Shown in pieces: positions 27,043 to 36,283 of a stretch of DNA of 64,000 bases. A program made the position numbers and the translations under genes. This stretch comes from Cecembia rubra (GTDB lineage: Bacteria; Bacteroidota; Bacteroidia; Cytophagales; Cyclobacteriaceae), in NCBI RefSeq assembly GCF_003014575.1, contig NZ_PYGF01000001.1, positions 1,054,001 to 1,118,000 of the forward strand. Direction: 5' to 3'. The notes beneath the pieces were generated by a model. It saw nothing but the letters and a program-made list of their open reading frames with translations, was not told the origin of the DNA and made no database searches. Numbering within the stretch: the first letter of the stretch is position 1; each line of letters opens with the position of its first letter.

Positions 27043-30000
27043 CTATTTCACTCTGCGAATCAACATGTTTAATTTATCTGCCAATAAATACATGACAGGT
27101 ACGATTACTAACGTTAAAAAGGTTGCAAAGGTTAGACCAAATATTACGGTCCAAGCCATTGGCCCCCAAAAGTCTGCATTGTCCCCTCCCACAAAAAATT
27201 CTGGGTCAAAAGAACTCAACAAGCTTCCAAAATTGATATTCATTCCAATAGCCAAAGGGACCAATCCTAATACAGTGGTAATCGCTGTAAGCAATACAGG
27301 TCTCAACCTGGTCTTGCCACCTTGAATAATACTGTTCAGTAATTCATCAATCGGCAAGAACTCCCCTTCAGGGGTGTTCAATTCCTCCCTTCTTCTTGCT
27401 CTTACGAGATTTGTATAGTCAATCAAAACAATGGCATTATTAACCACTACACCGGCCAGGGAAATGATACCGATACCTGTCATGATAATCACAAAGTCCA
27501 TATTGAAAATCACCAATCCCAAAAATACTCCAATTGTGCTTAAGACAACTGAGGCCATGATGATGAAAGGAGTTGTGACTGAATTAAACTGGGCTACAAT
27601 AATGAGGAAGATAACTGAAACCGCAATAAACAAAGCCCTGGCAAGGAAAGCAGTAGATTTTGCCTGTTCTTCCTGTTCACCTGTAAATTTGACTGTGATC
27701 CCTTCTGGAATATCATAATTGGCCACCAAATCCTTCAATTCATTATTGATTTCCGTAGCATTGTACCCATCAGTCACATTGGAGAAAATTGTAATCACTT
27801 TTTCCAGATCCTTTCTTCTTACCGAACCGTAGGTAGATCCATATTCTAAATCTGCTACTGCAGAAATAGGAATAGTTTTTTGGTTTCCAAACTTATCCCT
27901 AAAACTGATTTTTTTATTGACAAGGGAGGACAGGTCATATCTAAATTCATCCATCAATCTTAATTGTATAGGAAAATCATCTTCTCCTTCCTTGTATTTT
28001 GACACCTCAAGACCAAAAATAGCCGTCCTCAGTTCATTGGCAATGGTCACAGTGGAAAGTCCAAACCTTCTGGCTTTTTCCCTGTCTATTTTCAATACTA
28101 CTTCTGGGCTTCCCAATTCCAGGTCTGTTTTAAGTTCTTCAATTCCCGGTATATTGGCACTTCCCAAATATTCTCTGAACTCAGCCACATAGGAAATCAG
28201 TTTTTCGAAATCTTCTCCACTGACCTCTATATTGATCGCCTTACCTACCGGTGGACCTGCACGTTGTTTATCAACTGTAATTAGCACACCAGGATATTTC
28301 TCCACAAGCTCACGGATATCTTCCATGACCCTGTTTGTATTGACCCCTCCTCTGAACTGATATTCCACAAAGCTGATAGTTACTTTTGCTTTGTGGGGAG
28401 TATTGGCAATACTCGGCCCTGCAGACTGGTCTCCAGTCCCCTCTCCTACCTGGGTAATGATTGACTCGATAATCTTATCATACGGCCTCAATACATCAAA
28501 CAATTCTTCCTCCATATTTAACATGAAGTTATTCGTTGCCTCTGTATCTGTACCTATTGGATTTTCTATGAACACATTGACCAATGCGGGTTGGTTATCC
28601 GGAAAGAACAAAACCTGTGGAGCCCTTACAAACAAAAGCGCTACAGAAATTATCAGCAATAACACAGTCCCTCCAAAGAATAAATATGGGTTTAACCCCC
28701 TCAAGGCAAACTTTAGCGTCTTTTCATACATGTTTTCCAGGAAAACCAAGAAAACATTTTGGAACCATCTTATAGCTGCTCTTAGGACAAAAACATTGAA
28801 CACTGTCAATACAGCTGCAATCGAAAAGAGATTTCCGAAAGCCCACCATCTGGCCAAATAGCTTATAATAGCCATTACAGCAAAAACCAATGCTATAATG
28901 AGACTTCTTCGTTTTGGTTTGATCACATCGACATCCTGAACCTTCATGTACAGTGACGTCAGTACTGGGTTCACAACTAAGGCCACAAAAAGGGATGAGG
29001 ATAGTACAATGATAAGGGTAATCGGAAGGTATTTCATAAACTCCCCGATGATGTCATCCCAAAATGCCAAAGGCATGAATGCTGCCAGAGTAGTAGCAGT
29101 AGATGTAATAATTGGCCATGCAACCTCTCCTACACCTTCTTTGGCAGCCCTTACTGCAGATTTTCCTTCCTGCATCAAGCGGTAGATGTTTTCAACCACA
29201 ACGATACCGTTGTCCACCAACATACCAAGAGCAAGGATCAGGGCAAAAAGAACCATGAGGTTCAATGTGATACCAAATGAATTCAGCACCAAAAAGGATA
29301 TAAACATGGAAAGTGGTATTGCAACCCCTACAAAAAGGGCATTACGGAATCCTAAAAAGAACATCAATACCAATACTACCAGAATCACACCAAAGATGAT
29401 ACTGTTCTCAAGATCATTAACTTGGGAGCGGGTTGTTTTAGATTGGTCATTGGTGATAGAAACTTCCAGACCCTCTGGAAACCTTTCCCTTTTTGCCCTA
29501 TCGATGATTTCTTTTATTTTATCAGAAGCATCCAGGAGATTTTCACCTGATCGTTTTACCACATTGACAGTCACAACAGGATTTTTCTTGCTACGGGCAT
29601 AACTCACCCTTTCTTTGAATGTGTCCCGAACCTCTGCCACATCAGACAGATATACAATTTTATTGTTCTCCGTCTTAACGATAATGTCCTTCAATTCTTC
29701 AGGAGATTTAAATTCACCTGTAATCCTCAGTGCCTTTCTGAAATCCCCTGCAAGGATATTGCCTCCTGAAATGGTGATATTTTCTTGGGAAACTGCATCA
29801 GAAATATCACTGAAAGAAACCCCATTGGCCTCCATCTTAAATATATCCGCATCTATACGGATTTCTCTTTCCACAGTCCCGCGCAATTCAGCCTTAGAAA
29901 CTTCCGGTAGTTTTTCAATCTCATCCTCAAGGTATTCACCGAATTTTTTCAACTCCTCTTCTGAAAAATTCCCCGAAAGATTGACGTTCATGATAGGGAA

Positions 30001-30441
30001 ATCAGAAGTATTGATTTCAATCACATCCGGATCCTGGTCCAGATCTGTGGGCAATTCACTTTTGGATTTGTCCACAGCATCTTTTACATCTTGAATCGCC
30101 TTGGAAATTTCTACGCCGGGATTGAATTCTATCACTACGGAAGAAAAATCCTGAACAGAGGTGGATTTGATGCTTTTTACGTTGTTGATAGACTTCAATT
30201 CCTTTTCTATGGGCCTGGTGATCAGGTTTTCCATATCAACGGGGGAGTTACCAGGATAAGCCGTACCTACGTAAACTGTCGGTATGACAATTTCCGGAAA
30301 ACTCTCTTTGGGCATAGTCCTATAGGCCATGATACCCAATATGGTGATAATAACCACCAATATGACCACGGAAGTTTGGTTGTTCACCGAAAGTGAACTC
30401 AGCCCAAATTCCCGGATTATTCCTTTTTGTTTATCTTCCAT
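27043..30441 (-). CDS. RND-family efflux pump inner-membrane protein (HAE1/AcrB-like)
   Basis: From the ATG at 30441 (MEDKQKGIIREFGLSSL) the protein has 1132 residues. It is a two-fold repeated RND permease: a first helix followed by a large periplasmic loop beginning FPEIVIPTVYVGTAYPGNSP, then helices with the proton-relay region LALGMLVDNGIVVVENIYR, and a second half ending in a similar set (GIISLAGVVVNNAIVLIDY). Substrates may be drugs, bile-like compounds or metabolites; sequence alone does not tell. Unusually, hydrophobic segments around residues 510-550 suggest an additional membrane hairpin between the two halves. It is the last gene of the operon with the adaptor and TolC genes. Confidence 0.93.
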   Translation of the reverse strand: MEDKQKGIIREFGLSSLSVNNQTSVVILVVIITILGIMAYRTMPKESFPEIVIPTVYVGTAYPGNSPVDMENLITRPIEKELKSINNVKSIKSTSVQDFSSVVIEFNPGVEISKAIQDVKDAVDKSKSELPTDLDQDPDVIEINTSDFPIMNVNLSGNFSEEELKKFGEYLEDEIEKLPEVSKAELRGTVEREIRIDADIFKMEANGVSFSDISDAVSQENITISGGNILAGDFRKALRITGEFKSPEELKDIIVKTENNKIVYLSDVAEVRDTFKERVSYARSKKNPVVTVNVVKRSGENLLDASDKIKEIIDRAKRERFPEGLEVSITNDQSKTTRSQVNDLENSIIFGVILVVLVLMFFLGFRNALFVGVAIPLSMFISFLVLNSFGITLNLMVLFALILALGMLVDNGIVVVENIYRLMQEGKSAVRAAKEGVGEVAWPIITSTATTLAAFMPLAFWDDIIGEFMKYLPITLIIVLSSSLFVALVVNPVLTSLYMKVQDVDVIKPKRRSLIIALVFAVMAIISYLARWWAFGNLFSIAAVLTVFNVFVLRAAIRWFQNVFLVFLENMYEKTLKFALRGLNPYLFFGGTVLLLIISVALLFVRAPQVLFFPDNQPALVNVFIENPIGTDTEATNNFMLNMEEELFDVLRPYDKIIESIITQVGEGTGDQSAGPSIANTPHKAKVTISFVEYQFRGGVNTNRVMEDIRELVEKYPGVLITVDKQRAGPPVGKAINIEVSGEDFEKLISYVAEFREYLGSANIPGIEELKTDLELGSPEVVLKIDREKARRFGLSTVTIANELRTAIFGLEVSKYKEGEDDFPIQLRLMDEFRYDLSSLVNKKISFRDKFGNQKTIPISAVADLEYGSTYGSVRRKDLEKVITIFSNVTDGYNATEINNELKDLVANYDIPEGITVKFTGEQEEQAKSTAFLARALFIAVSVIFLIIVAQFNSVTTPFIIMASVVLSTIGVFLGLVIFNMDFVIIMTGIGIISLAGVVVNNAIVLIDYTNLVRARRREELNTPEGEFLPIDELLNSIIQGGKTRLRPVLLTAITTVLGLVPLAIGMNINFGSLLSSFDPEFFVGGDNADFWGPMAWTVIFGLTFATFLTLVIVPVMYLLADKLNMLIRRVK

Positions 30442-30455
30442 ATTTACCAAAAAAA

Positions 30456-31583
30456 TTAATTTGTGATGTTAACATTGAAATTATCCCCAACTTCTCTGAA
30501 CCCTTTATCTACCAATGTTTCCGAACCATCCAGCCCTTGTACAATCTCAGCCAATTCTTTGTAGGTTCTACCTCTTTTGATGTAGCGTTTTTTGCTAAGG
30601 TTTTCATCTACAGTAAATACATAATCCCCTTTAGTGTCCTGCAAAATAAGGTAGTTGGGAATCATGACAGCATTTGGATTTTCATAATCTTTGATTTTCA
30701 ACACGGAAACCATGTTGGGCTTAACATTTGGAATATTGGGTAGAAAGACCTCCACTTTAAATGTCCTGTTATTAGGATTGATGATAGCTCCTATCGCAGA
30801 TACCTTGGTATTGAGCGTCTGATTGATGGAAGGGAAGTTGATTTCTACAGAATCACCTTTGGTAACAATACCCACATACCTTTCAGATACATCGGCTTCT
30901 ATAAACAGGTCACTTTCTCCTACAAACTGGAACATGGGTGTTCCCGGCTGCACCAATTCTCCAAGCCTAACATTCACTGTTTCCACAGTTCCATTAAATG
31001 GGGCCCTCACTGAAGTACGGGACTCCTGGGTTCTCAAAGAAGCCAGACTTTTTTCAAGGGTTTCTTTTCTGTTTTTAGCTTCCAGGTATTGGATTTCAGT
31101 ACCTATCTGCTGCTGCCATAGCCTTTGCTGTTTTTCGAAAACAACTGCAGCGAGTTCCAGCTGTTTTTCCACTTCTTCAATATTCCTTTGAATGGCCTCT
31201 GCGTCAATTCTTGCCAATACCTGGCCTTTGGAAACCCGCATGCCTTCAATGGCCATTATTTCCTGTACCCTACCGGACACTTCACCGCTTATACTGACAT
31301 TTTTCTTGGAGAGTACCGAACCTGTCACATCAATAAAATGCTCGAAATGACCCACTTTTGGTTGAATAGTGGATATAAGCACAGATTTTCTGTTTTGTTT
31401 TCCAAATTCAGGATCTAAAGACCCTATTTCCTTTTCCAGATTTTCAATGGCCAGTCTTAATGCAGAAGCATCTTTTTTCATTTTGGCCAATTCTTCTTTT
31501 TTGGCTGCCAATTCATCCTTTTCACCACAGGAGGCTACCAATACAAGGATGGCAATGATTAAAAATTGAAAATTAGTTTTCAT
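30456..31583 (-). CDS. RND efflux periplasmic adaptor (membrane fusion) lipoprotein
   Basis: The 375-residue protein begins with a lipoprotein signal (IAILVLVASC, lipid-modified cysteine near residue 19) and a short coiled coil. It then has the standard adaptor order: barrel-sandwich hybrid (VSGRVQEIMAIEGMRVSKGQ), alpha-hairpin (VEKQLELAAVVFEKQQRLW), the other half of the sandwich (SVRAPFNGTVETVNVRLGE) and a beta-barrel plus membrane-proximal domain. It bridges the RND permease and the TolC channel in the periplasm. It lies between those two genes in the operon, with gaps of 14 and 31 bases. Confidence 0.92.
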   Translation of the reverse strand: MKTNFQFLIIAILVLVASCGEKDELAAKKEELAKMKKDASALRLAIENLEKEIGSLDPEFGKQNRKSVLISTIQPKVGHFEHFIDVTGSVLSKKNVSISGEVSGRVQEIMAIEGMRVSKGQVLARIDAEAIQRNIEEVEKQLELAAVVFEKQQRLWQQQIGTEIQYLEAKNRKETLEKSLASLRTQESRTSVRAPFNGTVETVNVRLGELVQPGTPMFQFVGESDLFIEADVSERYVGIVTKGDSVEINFPSINQTLNTKVSAIGAIINPNNRTFKVEVFLPNIPNVKPNMVSVLKIKDYENPNAVMIPNYLILQDTKGDYVFTVDENLSKKRYIKRGRTYKELAEIVQGLDGSETLVDKGFREVGDNFNVNITN

Positions 31584-31614
31584 ATAGATGTGTGAGATTT
31601 TGCTTAATAATTGG

Positions 31615-32973
31615 TTATAGTATTCCTAATGCCTTTTCGAGATCTACTTTTGCAATCAGGGCATCATAAAGTGCAGTAAAATAGTTGGTTTCAGCTTCCT
31701 TAAGTGCTGAATCCGCTTCCACAACTTCTAAGTTAGAGCCAACGCCTTCTTCATACTTGATTTTGGCCATCCTAAATACTTCCTTTGCAAGGTCCATGTT
31801 TTCAGCTTGCACTTCTAAAGCAGCAAGGCTATTGTTCAGATTGGCCCTAAATTGAAATTTTTCAAATTCAATATTGTCCTGAATAAATCTTTCTTGATTT
31901 TCCAGCTGCCTTATCTGCACTCTGTTTTGTTGGATACGGGCACTTTTTGATAAACCATCAAAAATAGGTATGGCTAAAGATCCCCCAATAAAGGCACCTG
32001 TAAACCATCTTCCGTTCTCCATTAATGATCCAAACTGCTGAGCCGCAGCATTTCTTTGATAAGTGGCAAATGCAGATAATTTTGGAATATATTGAACAGT
32101 ATTATTTTTAAGATCTAATTTCACAAGTTCGATATTGGTCCTGATCTGATCCAATTCAACTCTCCTTGTACCCTCTATTTCAATCAAGCTTTTTATATCT
32201 GTCAGATCATTAAGTTCTTCCAAACTTTGTGTGAGATAAATAAAATAATCTGTTGGAAGCCCAATCTGAATTTTCAAAAGTTCAACACTGATTGCTGTGG
32301 CAGCAACGACCTTGTCAAGTTCAGATTTAATATTATTCCTTTGCACTTTAATTCTAGAGACATCAATTTTCTCAACAAAACCTGCTTCGAAAAGCGCATT
32401 GGTTTCTGACAATAAACTTTCTAATCTTTTGAGATTAGCCTCTATTAATTGCCTCCTCTGCTCGTTAACCAATACTGAAAAATAGGCCTTTTTAACCCTC
32501 TCCTTAACATCAATTTCAGATTTCAACCTGTCATATTCCGTTAACATTTTGTAGGTTTTTGCAGCTTGAAGGCCTACAAAATAAGACCCATCAAATATCA
32601 TTTGAGTGGCCTGAACTGCTACTGTGGCAGTTATAGGCACCCCGAATCGAAGAGGGACAACATCCAGTTCAGAATTAGGGTCTGCAAATGGACCTTCATT
32701 GGGGAAAAATACAACTGGAATTGCTGCATTATAAGTAAAATCGACATTTCCATTGACCTGAGGAAGTCCTTGCGAACGCCTTTCAACTACCGTTGCTTTG
32801 GCAATCAAGGTTTCCAATTGGGCATTTTTTGCATCCACATTGTTCTCCAATGCGTATCTTATACTTTCCTCCAATGACAATTCAACCACCCTTTGGGCGC
32901 TGAGATGAAAAGGAGACAAAATAGCCATCAGGACAATGGGAATCCTTAATAGCATCTTAATTGTGGTTTTCAT
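31615..32973 (-). CDS. TolC-family outer membrane efflux channel
   Basis: The 452-residue protein has a signal peptide (ending in FHLSAQ) and two outer-membrane-efflux repeats made of long coiled coils: SLEESIRYALENNVDAKNAQ at the start and MAKIKYEEGVGSNLEVVEAD with the family hallmark near the C-terminus. It would form the exit duct for the RND pump encoded downstream. Its start overlaps the TetR gene by 17 bases, so regulator and pump are one operon. Confidence 0.92.
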   Translation of the reverse strand: MKTTIKMLLRIPIVLMAILSPFHLSAQRVVELSLEESIRYALENNVDAKNAQLETLIAKATVVERRSQGLPQVNGNVDFTYNAAIPVVFFPNEGPFADPNSELDVVPLRFGVPITATVAVQATQMIFDGSYFVGLQAAKTYKMLTEYDRLKSEIDVKERVKKAYFSVLVNEQRRQLIEANLKRLESLLSETNALFEAGFVEKIDVSRIKVQRNNIKSELDKVVAATAISVELLKIQIGLPTDYFIYLTQSLEELNDLTDIKSLIEIEGTRRVELDQIRTNIELVKLDLKNNTVQYIPKLSAFATYQRNAAAQQFGSLMENGRWFTGAFIGGSLAIPIFDGLSKSARIQQNRVQIRQLENQERFIQDNIEFEKFQFRANLNNSLAALEVQAENMDLAKEVFRMAKIKYEEGVGSNLEVVEADSALKEAETNYFTALYDALIAKVDLEKALGIL

Positions 32974-33586
32974 TGTACTGTTTCTTTTGGTTTAGGTAAG
33001 CTTCTCTTCCTTTTTCGGTAAAAATCCCATAAAGGAAATGTTCAAATATTTCTAATTGTAGTTCTACTGGATTAAACTTGGACATAGGAAATTTGATGGG
33101 GTCAAAAATCAGCATCATCTGCTCCATACGAAGCAAGGCCATAACTTCTGTATTGATTTCCGGTCTGAAAAATCCCTCCTCTTTACCCTTTTCTAACAGG
33201 TCTGTAATCTCTTTTAAGACATGTTCCTTTTTGAACTCTTCAAATAGCTGCCAACACTGCGGAAAATAGCGTTGGATTTCATTCAGCACCATGGGATTCA
33301 TGTCAGCAAATCTCCTTCTAATATGTGCGGTTAGTCCAACTAGATGCTCAATAATCCCATCATTTATTTTAGGAAGATTTTCAAGGCAATGGATATCCTC
33401 GTTCAAGGCGGAAGAAAAGGATTCAAATACTAACTGGTTCTTGTCAGAAAACTCCTGATAAATGGTTTTTTTCGACATTCCGGCCATCCTTGCGATATCA
33501 TCCATGGTCACGGACCTCACCCCAAACCGCATAAACTGCTCCTTCGCTGTCTCAATGATTTTTTCTCTGTTTTCCAAATCGATCAC
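32957..33586 (-). CDS. TetR/AcrR-family regulator of the RND operon
   Basis: The 209-residue protein starts with GTG at 33586 (MIDLENREKIIETAKEQFMR). No ATG is available nearby that would keep the helix-turn-helix. That motif is intact (VTMDDIARMAGMSKKTIYQEF). The rest is the usual helical ligand domain. It is the first gene of a four-gene operon with TolC, adaptor and RND pump. A 26-bp palindrome 20-46 bases upstream of its start is a likely binding site, so autoregulation with release by a pump substrate is the simplest model. The ligand is unknown. Confidence 0.88.
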   Translation of the reverse strand: MIDLENREKIIETAKEQFMRFGVRSVTMDDIARMAGMSKKTIYQEFSDKNQLVFESFSSALNEDIHCLENLPKINDGIIEHLVGLTAHIRRRFADMNPMVLNEIQRYFPQCWQLFEEFKKEHVLKEITDLLEKGKEEGFFRPEINTEVMALLRMEQMMLIFDPIKFPMSKFNPVELQLEIFEHFLYGIFTEKGREAYLNQKKQYNENHN

Positions 33587-33606
33587 AATTTGGATGTAAA
33601 ACTCTG

Positions 33607-33632
33607 GAAACTTTATGAAAGTTCAAAGTTTC
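33607..33632. promoter_or_regulatory. 26-bp palindrome, probable TetR operator
   Basis: GAAACTTT (33607-33614) and AAAGTTTC (33625-33632) are perfect 8-bp arms around a 10-base centre, which itself contains the related half-sites ACTTT and AAAGT. It is located immediately upstream of the TetR-TolC-adaptor-RND operon, the usual place for a TetR-family operator. Confidence 0.6.
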
Positions 33633-33801
33633 TTAAGTTTTTTGTGAAATAAAATTTGAAAAACCAATTCATTAACCCACTCCATCATTAATAAATAATG
33701 CTTTTCTATTTTTTCAGGAATTATATTTTGTTATCAAAAAACACATGAAATCTAATTTACCTTGACCCTGATTTTAGGAATCAATTATTCTATTTTTGTT
33801 T

Positions 33802-34605
33802 ATGCAGTTTTTAGAAACCTCATTTGGTCACTTGGCCTACAAGAAACATGGTCAAGGGAAAAATTACTTTTTACTATTTCATGGTTTTGGCCAAAACATG
33901 AAAGCTTATGACCTATTCCTTGAGCTGAGAAATGAAGAGGAGTGTTTTTTGGTTTTTGATATGTTCTACCATGGACAAAGTAGCTGGAAATCTGTCAACC
34001 AAAGGCTAACAAAAGAAATATGGAGAGAGATTATGGTACAGTTAATGGAAAAAGAAGGTTTTGAAAAATTTCATTTAGTAGGTTATAGCATGGGAGGTAA
34101 GTTTTGCCTGATCACATATGAAATTTTCCCAAACCTTACACAATCCCTTTTGTTGATGGCACCTGATGGAATAAAAACCGGTTTCTGGTACAATATGGCT
34201 ACATTTCCTGGTGTGTTAAACAGACTTTTCAAACATGTGGTCTTTCATCCGAAGCGGTTCTTTAGGACAATGGATGCTTTGTACAGTTTAGGAATCTTGC
34301 AAAATTCATTGATCAAATTTGTGAAATCTCAAATGCAAACCAGAACCATGAGGGCTCAGGTTTATTTTACCTGGAATGTTTTCAAACCACTGAAACCCGA
34401 CCTTGGGCTCATCATTAAGTATTTGAGGTTAAATAAGACTCCAGTTACTTTGTTCACGGGAGCTTATGACACCATGATCACCACCAGAAATCTAAAAAAA
34501 TTCAGCAGTAAAGTTCCCCAAATCATCACATGCGAACTGCCTTGTGGACATAATACTTTGATCGAAGATACTTTTCAACATTTGAAAAAAACAAAAAAGA
34601 GGTGA
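33802..34605 (+). CDS. Alpha/beta-hydrolase
   Basis: The ATG at 33802 (MQFLETSFGHLAYKKHG) gives 267 residues; an upstream TTG is less likely. It has the alpha/beta-hydrolase core: FLLFHGFGQNMKAY (oxyanion loop), the nucleophile elbow GYSMGGK with serine in GxSxG, an acid in TLFTGAYDTM and the catalytic histidine in CGHNTLIED. No signal peptide is present, so it is cytoplasmic. Substrate is unknown; members act on esters, amides or C-C bonds. A hairpin overlaps its stop codon. Confidence 0.85.
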   Translation: MQFLETSFGHLAYKKHGQGKNYFLLFHGFGQNMKAYDLFLELRNEEECFLVFDMFYHGQSSWKSVNQRLTKEIWREIMVQLMEKEGFEKFHLVGYSMGGKFCLITYEIFPNLTQSLLLMAPDGIKTGFWYNMATFPGVLNRLFKHVVFHPKRFFRTMDALYSLGILQNSLIKFVKSQMQTRTMRAQVYFTWNVFKPLKPDLGLIIKYLRLNKTPVTLFTGAYDTMITTRNLKKFSSKVPQIITCELPCGHNTLIEDTFQHLKKTKKR

Positions 34606-34624
34606 GCTGATCCACCTCTCTTTT
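34598..34624 (+). terminator. Terminator overlapping the hydrolase stop codon
   Basis: AGAGGTG (34598-34604) and CACCTCT (34613-34619) form a 7-bp stem followed by CTTTT. The T tract is short, so the efficiency is uncertain. The hydrolase converges with the glutamate dehydrogenase gene. Confidence 0.6.
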
Positions 34625-34651
34625 GCTTCAAAAAATCAGGATTACGGAAAA

Positions 34652-36070
34652 TTACGGGAAAATACCCAGATCAGTATAGCTTATCACTATCCGCTCAAGA
34701 GCCAAAATGAAAGCTGCAGTCCTCAAACTCTGTAAGTTTTTTTCTTTCCTTTTTTGGTTGAGCGCTTGATAGGAAGTCACCATTGTTTCTTCCAAACCAG
34801 ACAAAACTAAATCTCGCTCCGAAGCCCCTTTAATCAATGCGTCCCTTTCCATATCGGTAAATTCCTCACCTGTGGCATTTTCAATGGTACTGAGCAGTTT
34901 TCTGTATTTTTCCATATCATACCGCTTTTCCAATTTACCAAATGAAACCCTGGAAAGATTCTTAAGCCATTCAAAATAAGAGACAGTCACACCTCCTGCA
35001 TTTAGATACATATCAGGTATGACCAGTTTGCCCTTTTTCAACAATACTTTTTCGGCTTCCTGGGTAACAGGTCCATTTGCGGCCTCACCAATTATTTTTG
35101 CTTGGATTTTATCAGCATTTTCTAAAGTGATCTGATTTTCTAATGCTGCTGGTACCAAAATATCACAGGGATATGTCAATAACTGCTTACTATCTTTAAT
35201 AAATTCCCCTTTTGGATATCCTTTAAAGCCTTTATTTTTTGACTGATATTGCTTAAGGGCCTCGATATCTATTCCCTTTTCATCCCAAATACCTCCATTC
35301 CACTCCGCTACTCCAATAACCTTGGCCCCTGCTTCACTAAGATATTTGGCCGAAAAATAGCCCACATTTCCTAAGCCCTGTACAATGACGGTTTTATCCT
35401 TCAATCCTGGCTTCAAACCTAAGGCAGCCATATCTTCCTCCACATTGACCGCTTCCCTGATACCAAAGAAAACTCCCTGACCTGTGGCCTCAGTCCTTCC
35501 ATCAATACCATGCTGAGACAATGGCTTTCCTGTTACACAGCCTTTGGCATTGATCACCTCAGGGTTGAATGCCTCAAAAGTATCCACAATCCATGCCATT
35601 TCCCTTGCACCTGTTCCATAATCCGGAGCAGGCACATCAATGGCCGGTCCAATAAATTTCTTTTTGATCAACTCAGCAGTATACCTTCTGGTAATCCGTT
35701 CAAGTTGGTATTCATTGTACTTCAAGGGATCAATCGAAACACCACCCTTCGCTCCTCCAAATGGCACATTCACCAAAGCACATTTGTAGGTCATCAATGC
35801 CGCCAATCCTTTTACCTCTTCTTCATTGACATGGGTACTATACCTAATCCCTCCCTTAGCGGGCAACTTATGCTGAGAATGCTGGATCCGATAACCGGTA
35901 ATAACTTCATAACTGCCGTCATCATTCCTCAGAGGAAAGTTAAATTTATAAATGCTATTACATTGTTTTATTTGCTCGAGTAAACCAGGATGCACATCCA
36001 TATACTTCGCGGCCTCATCAACGAAACCACACACATCATCAAACAAGCTGTATTCTTTCTTTTTGCTCAT
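34652..36070 (-). CDS. gdhA: Glutamate dehydrogenase (Glu/Leu/Phe/Val dehydrogenase family)
   Basis: The 472-residue protein contains the catalytic lysine region HKLPAKGGIRYS, the glycine-rich VPFGGAKGGVSIDP, the active-site aspartate in DVPAPDYGTG and a Rossmann domain with VQGLGNVGYFSAKYLSEAGA. It is slightly longer than typical bacterial enzymes (about 420-450) because of a C-terminal extension. It interconverts glutamate and 2-oxoglutarate plus ammonia, linking nitrogen and carbon metabolism. Coenzyme preference is not clear from the sequence. It is monocistronic, with a dyad about 70 bases upstream. Confidence 0.9.
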   Translation of the reverse strand: MSKKKEYSLFDDVCGFVDEAAKYMDVHPGLLEQIKQCNSIYKFNFPLRNDDGSYEVITGYRIQHSQHKLPAKGGIRYSTHVNEEEVKGLAALMTYKCALVNVPFGGAKGGVSIDPLKYNEYQLERITRRYTAELIKKKFIGPAIDVPAPDYGTGAREMAWIVDTFEAFNPEVINAKGCVTGKPLSQHGIDGRTEATGQGVFFGIREAVNVEEDMAALGLKPGLKDKTVIVQGLGNVGYFSAKYLSEAGAKVIGVAEWNGGIWDEKGIDIEALKQYQSKNKGFKGYPKGEFIKDSKQLLTYPCDILVPAALENQITLENADKIQAKIIGEAANGPVTQEAEKVLLKKGKLVIPDMYLNAGGVTVSYFEWLKNLSRVSFGKLEKRYDMEKYRKLLSTIENATGEEFTDMERDALIKGASERDLVLSGLEETMVTSYQALNQKRKEKNLQSLRTAAFILALERIVISYTDLGIFP

Positions 36071-36137
36071 GGAACTTGTAGTTTTTGTACTACAACTAAG
36101 TTACAAATCATTTTAAAGAATCCTGAGTAATCCGGCA

Positions 36138-36154
36138 TGATATTGATCATATCA
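36138..36154. promoter_or_regulatory. Short dyad upstream of gdhA
   Basis: TGATAT (36138-36143) and ATATCA (36149-36154) flank a 5-base centre, about 70 bases upstream of the gdhA start. It could be an operator for nitrogen or carbon control, but the arms are short and I recognise no regulator consensus. Confidence 0.25.
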
Positions 36155-36283
36155 GGGCCTGAGTATAAACAGTGAGAAATTATTCCTTTCTTAAAAAAAC
36201 TAATTTTCAGGATAAAAGGTCATACAATCACTCTACGGCCAAAATTAAATCTCTTTACAGAGATAGGCACAGAATGAAAATTT

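Noticed and set aside
33791-33798. TATTTTTG as -7 promoter element of the alpha/beta-hydrolase gene.
   Set aside because: It lies only three bases before the ATG, so a transcript start would fall inside the coding sequence; no -33 partner at the right spacing.
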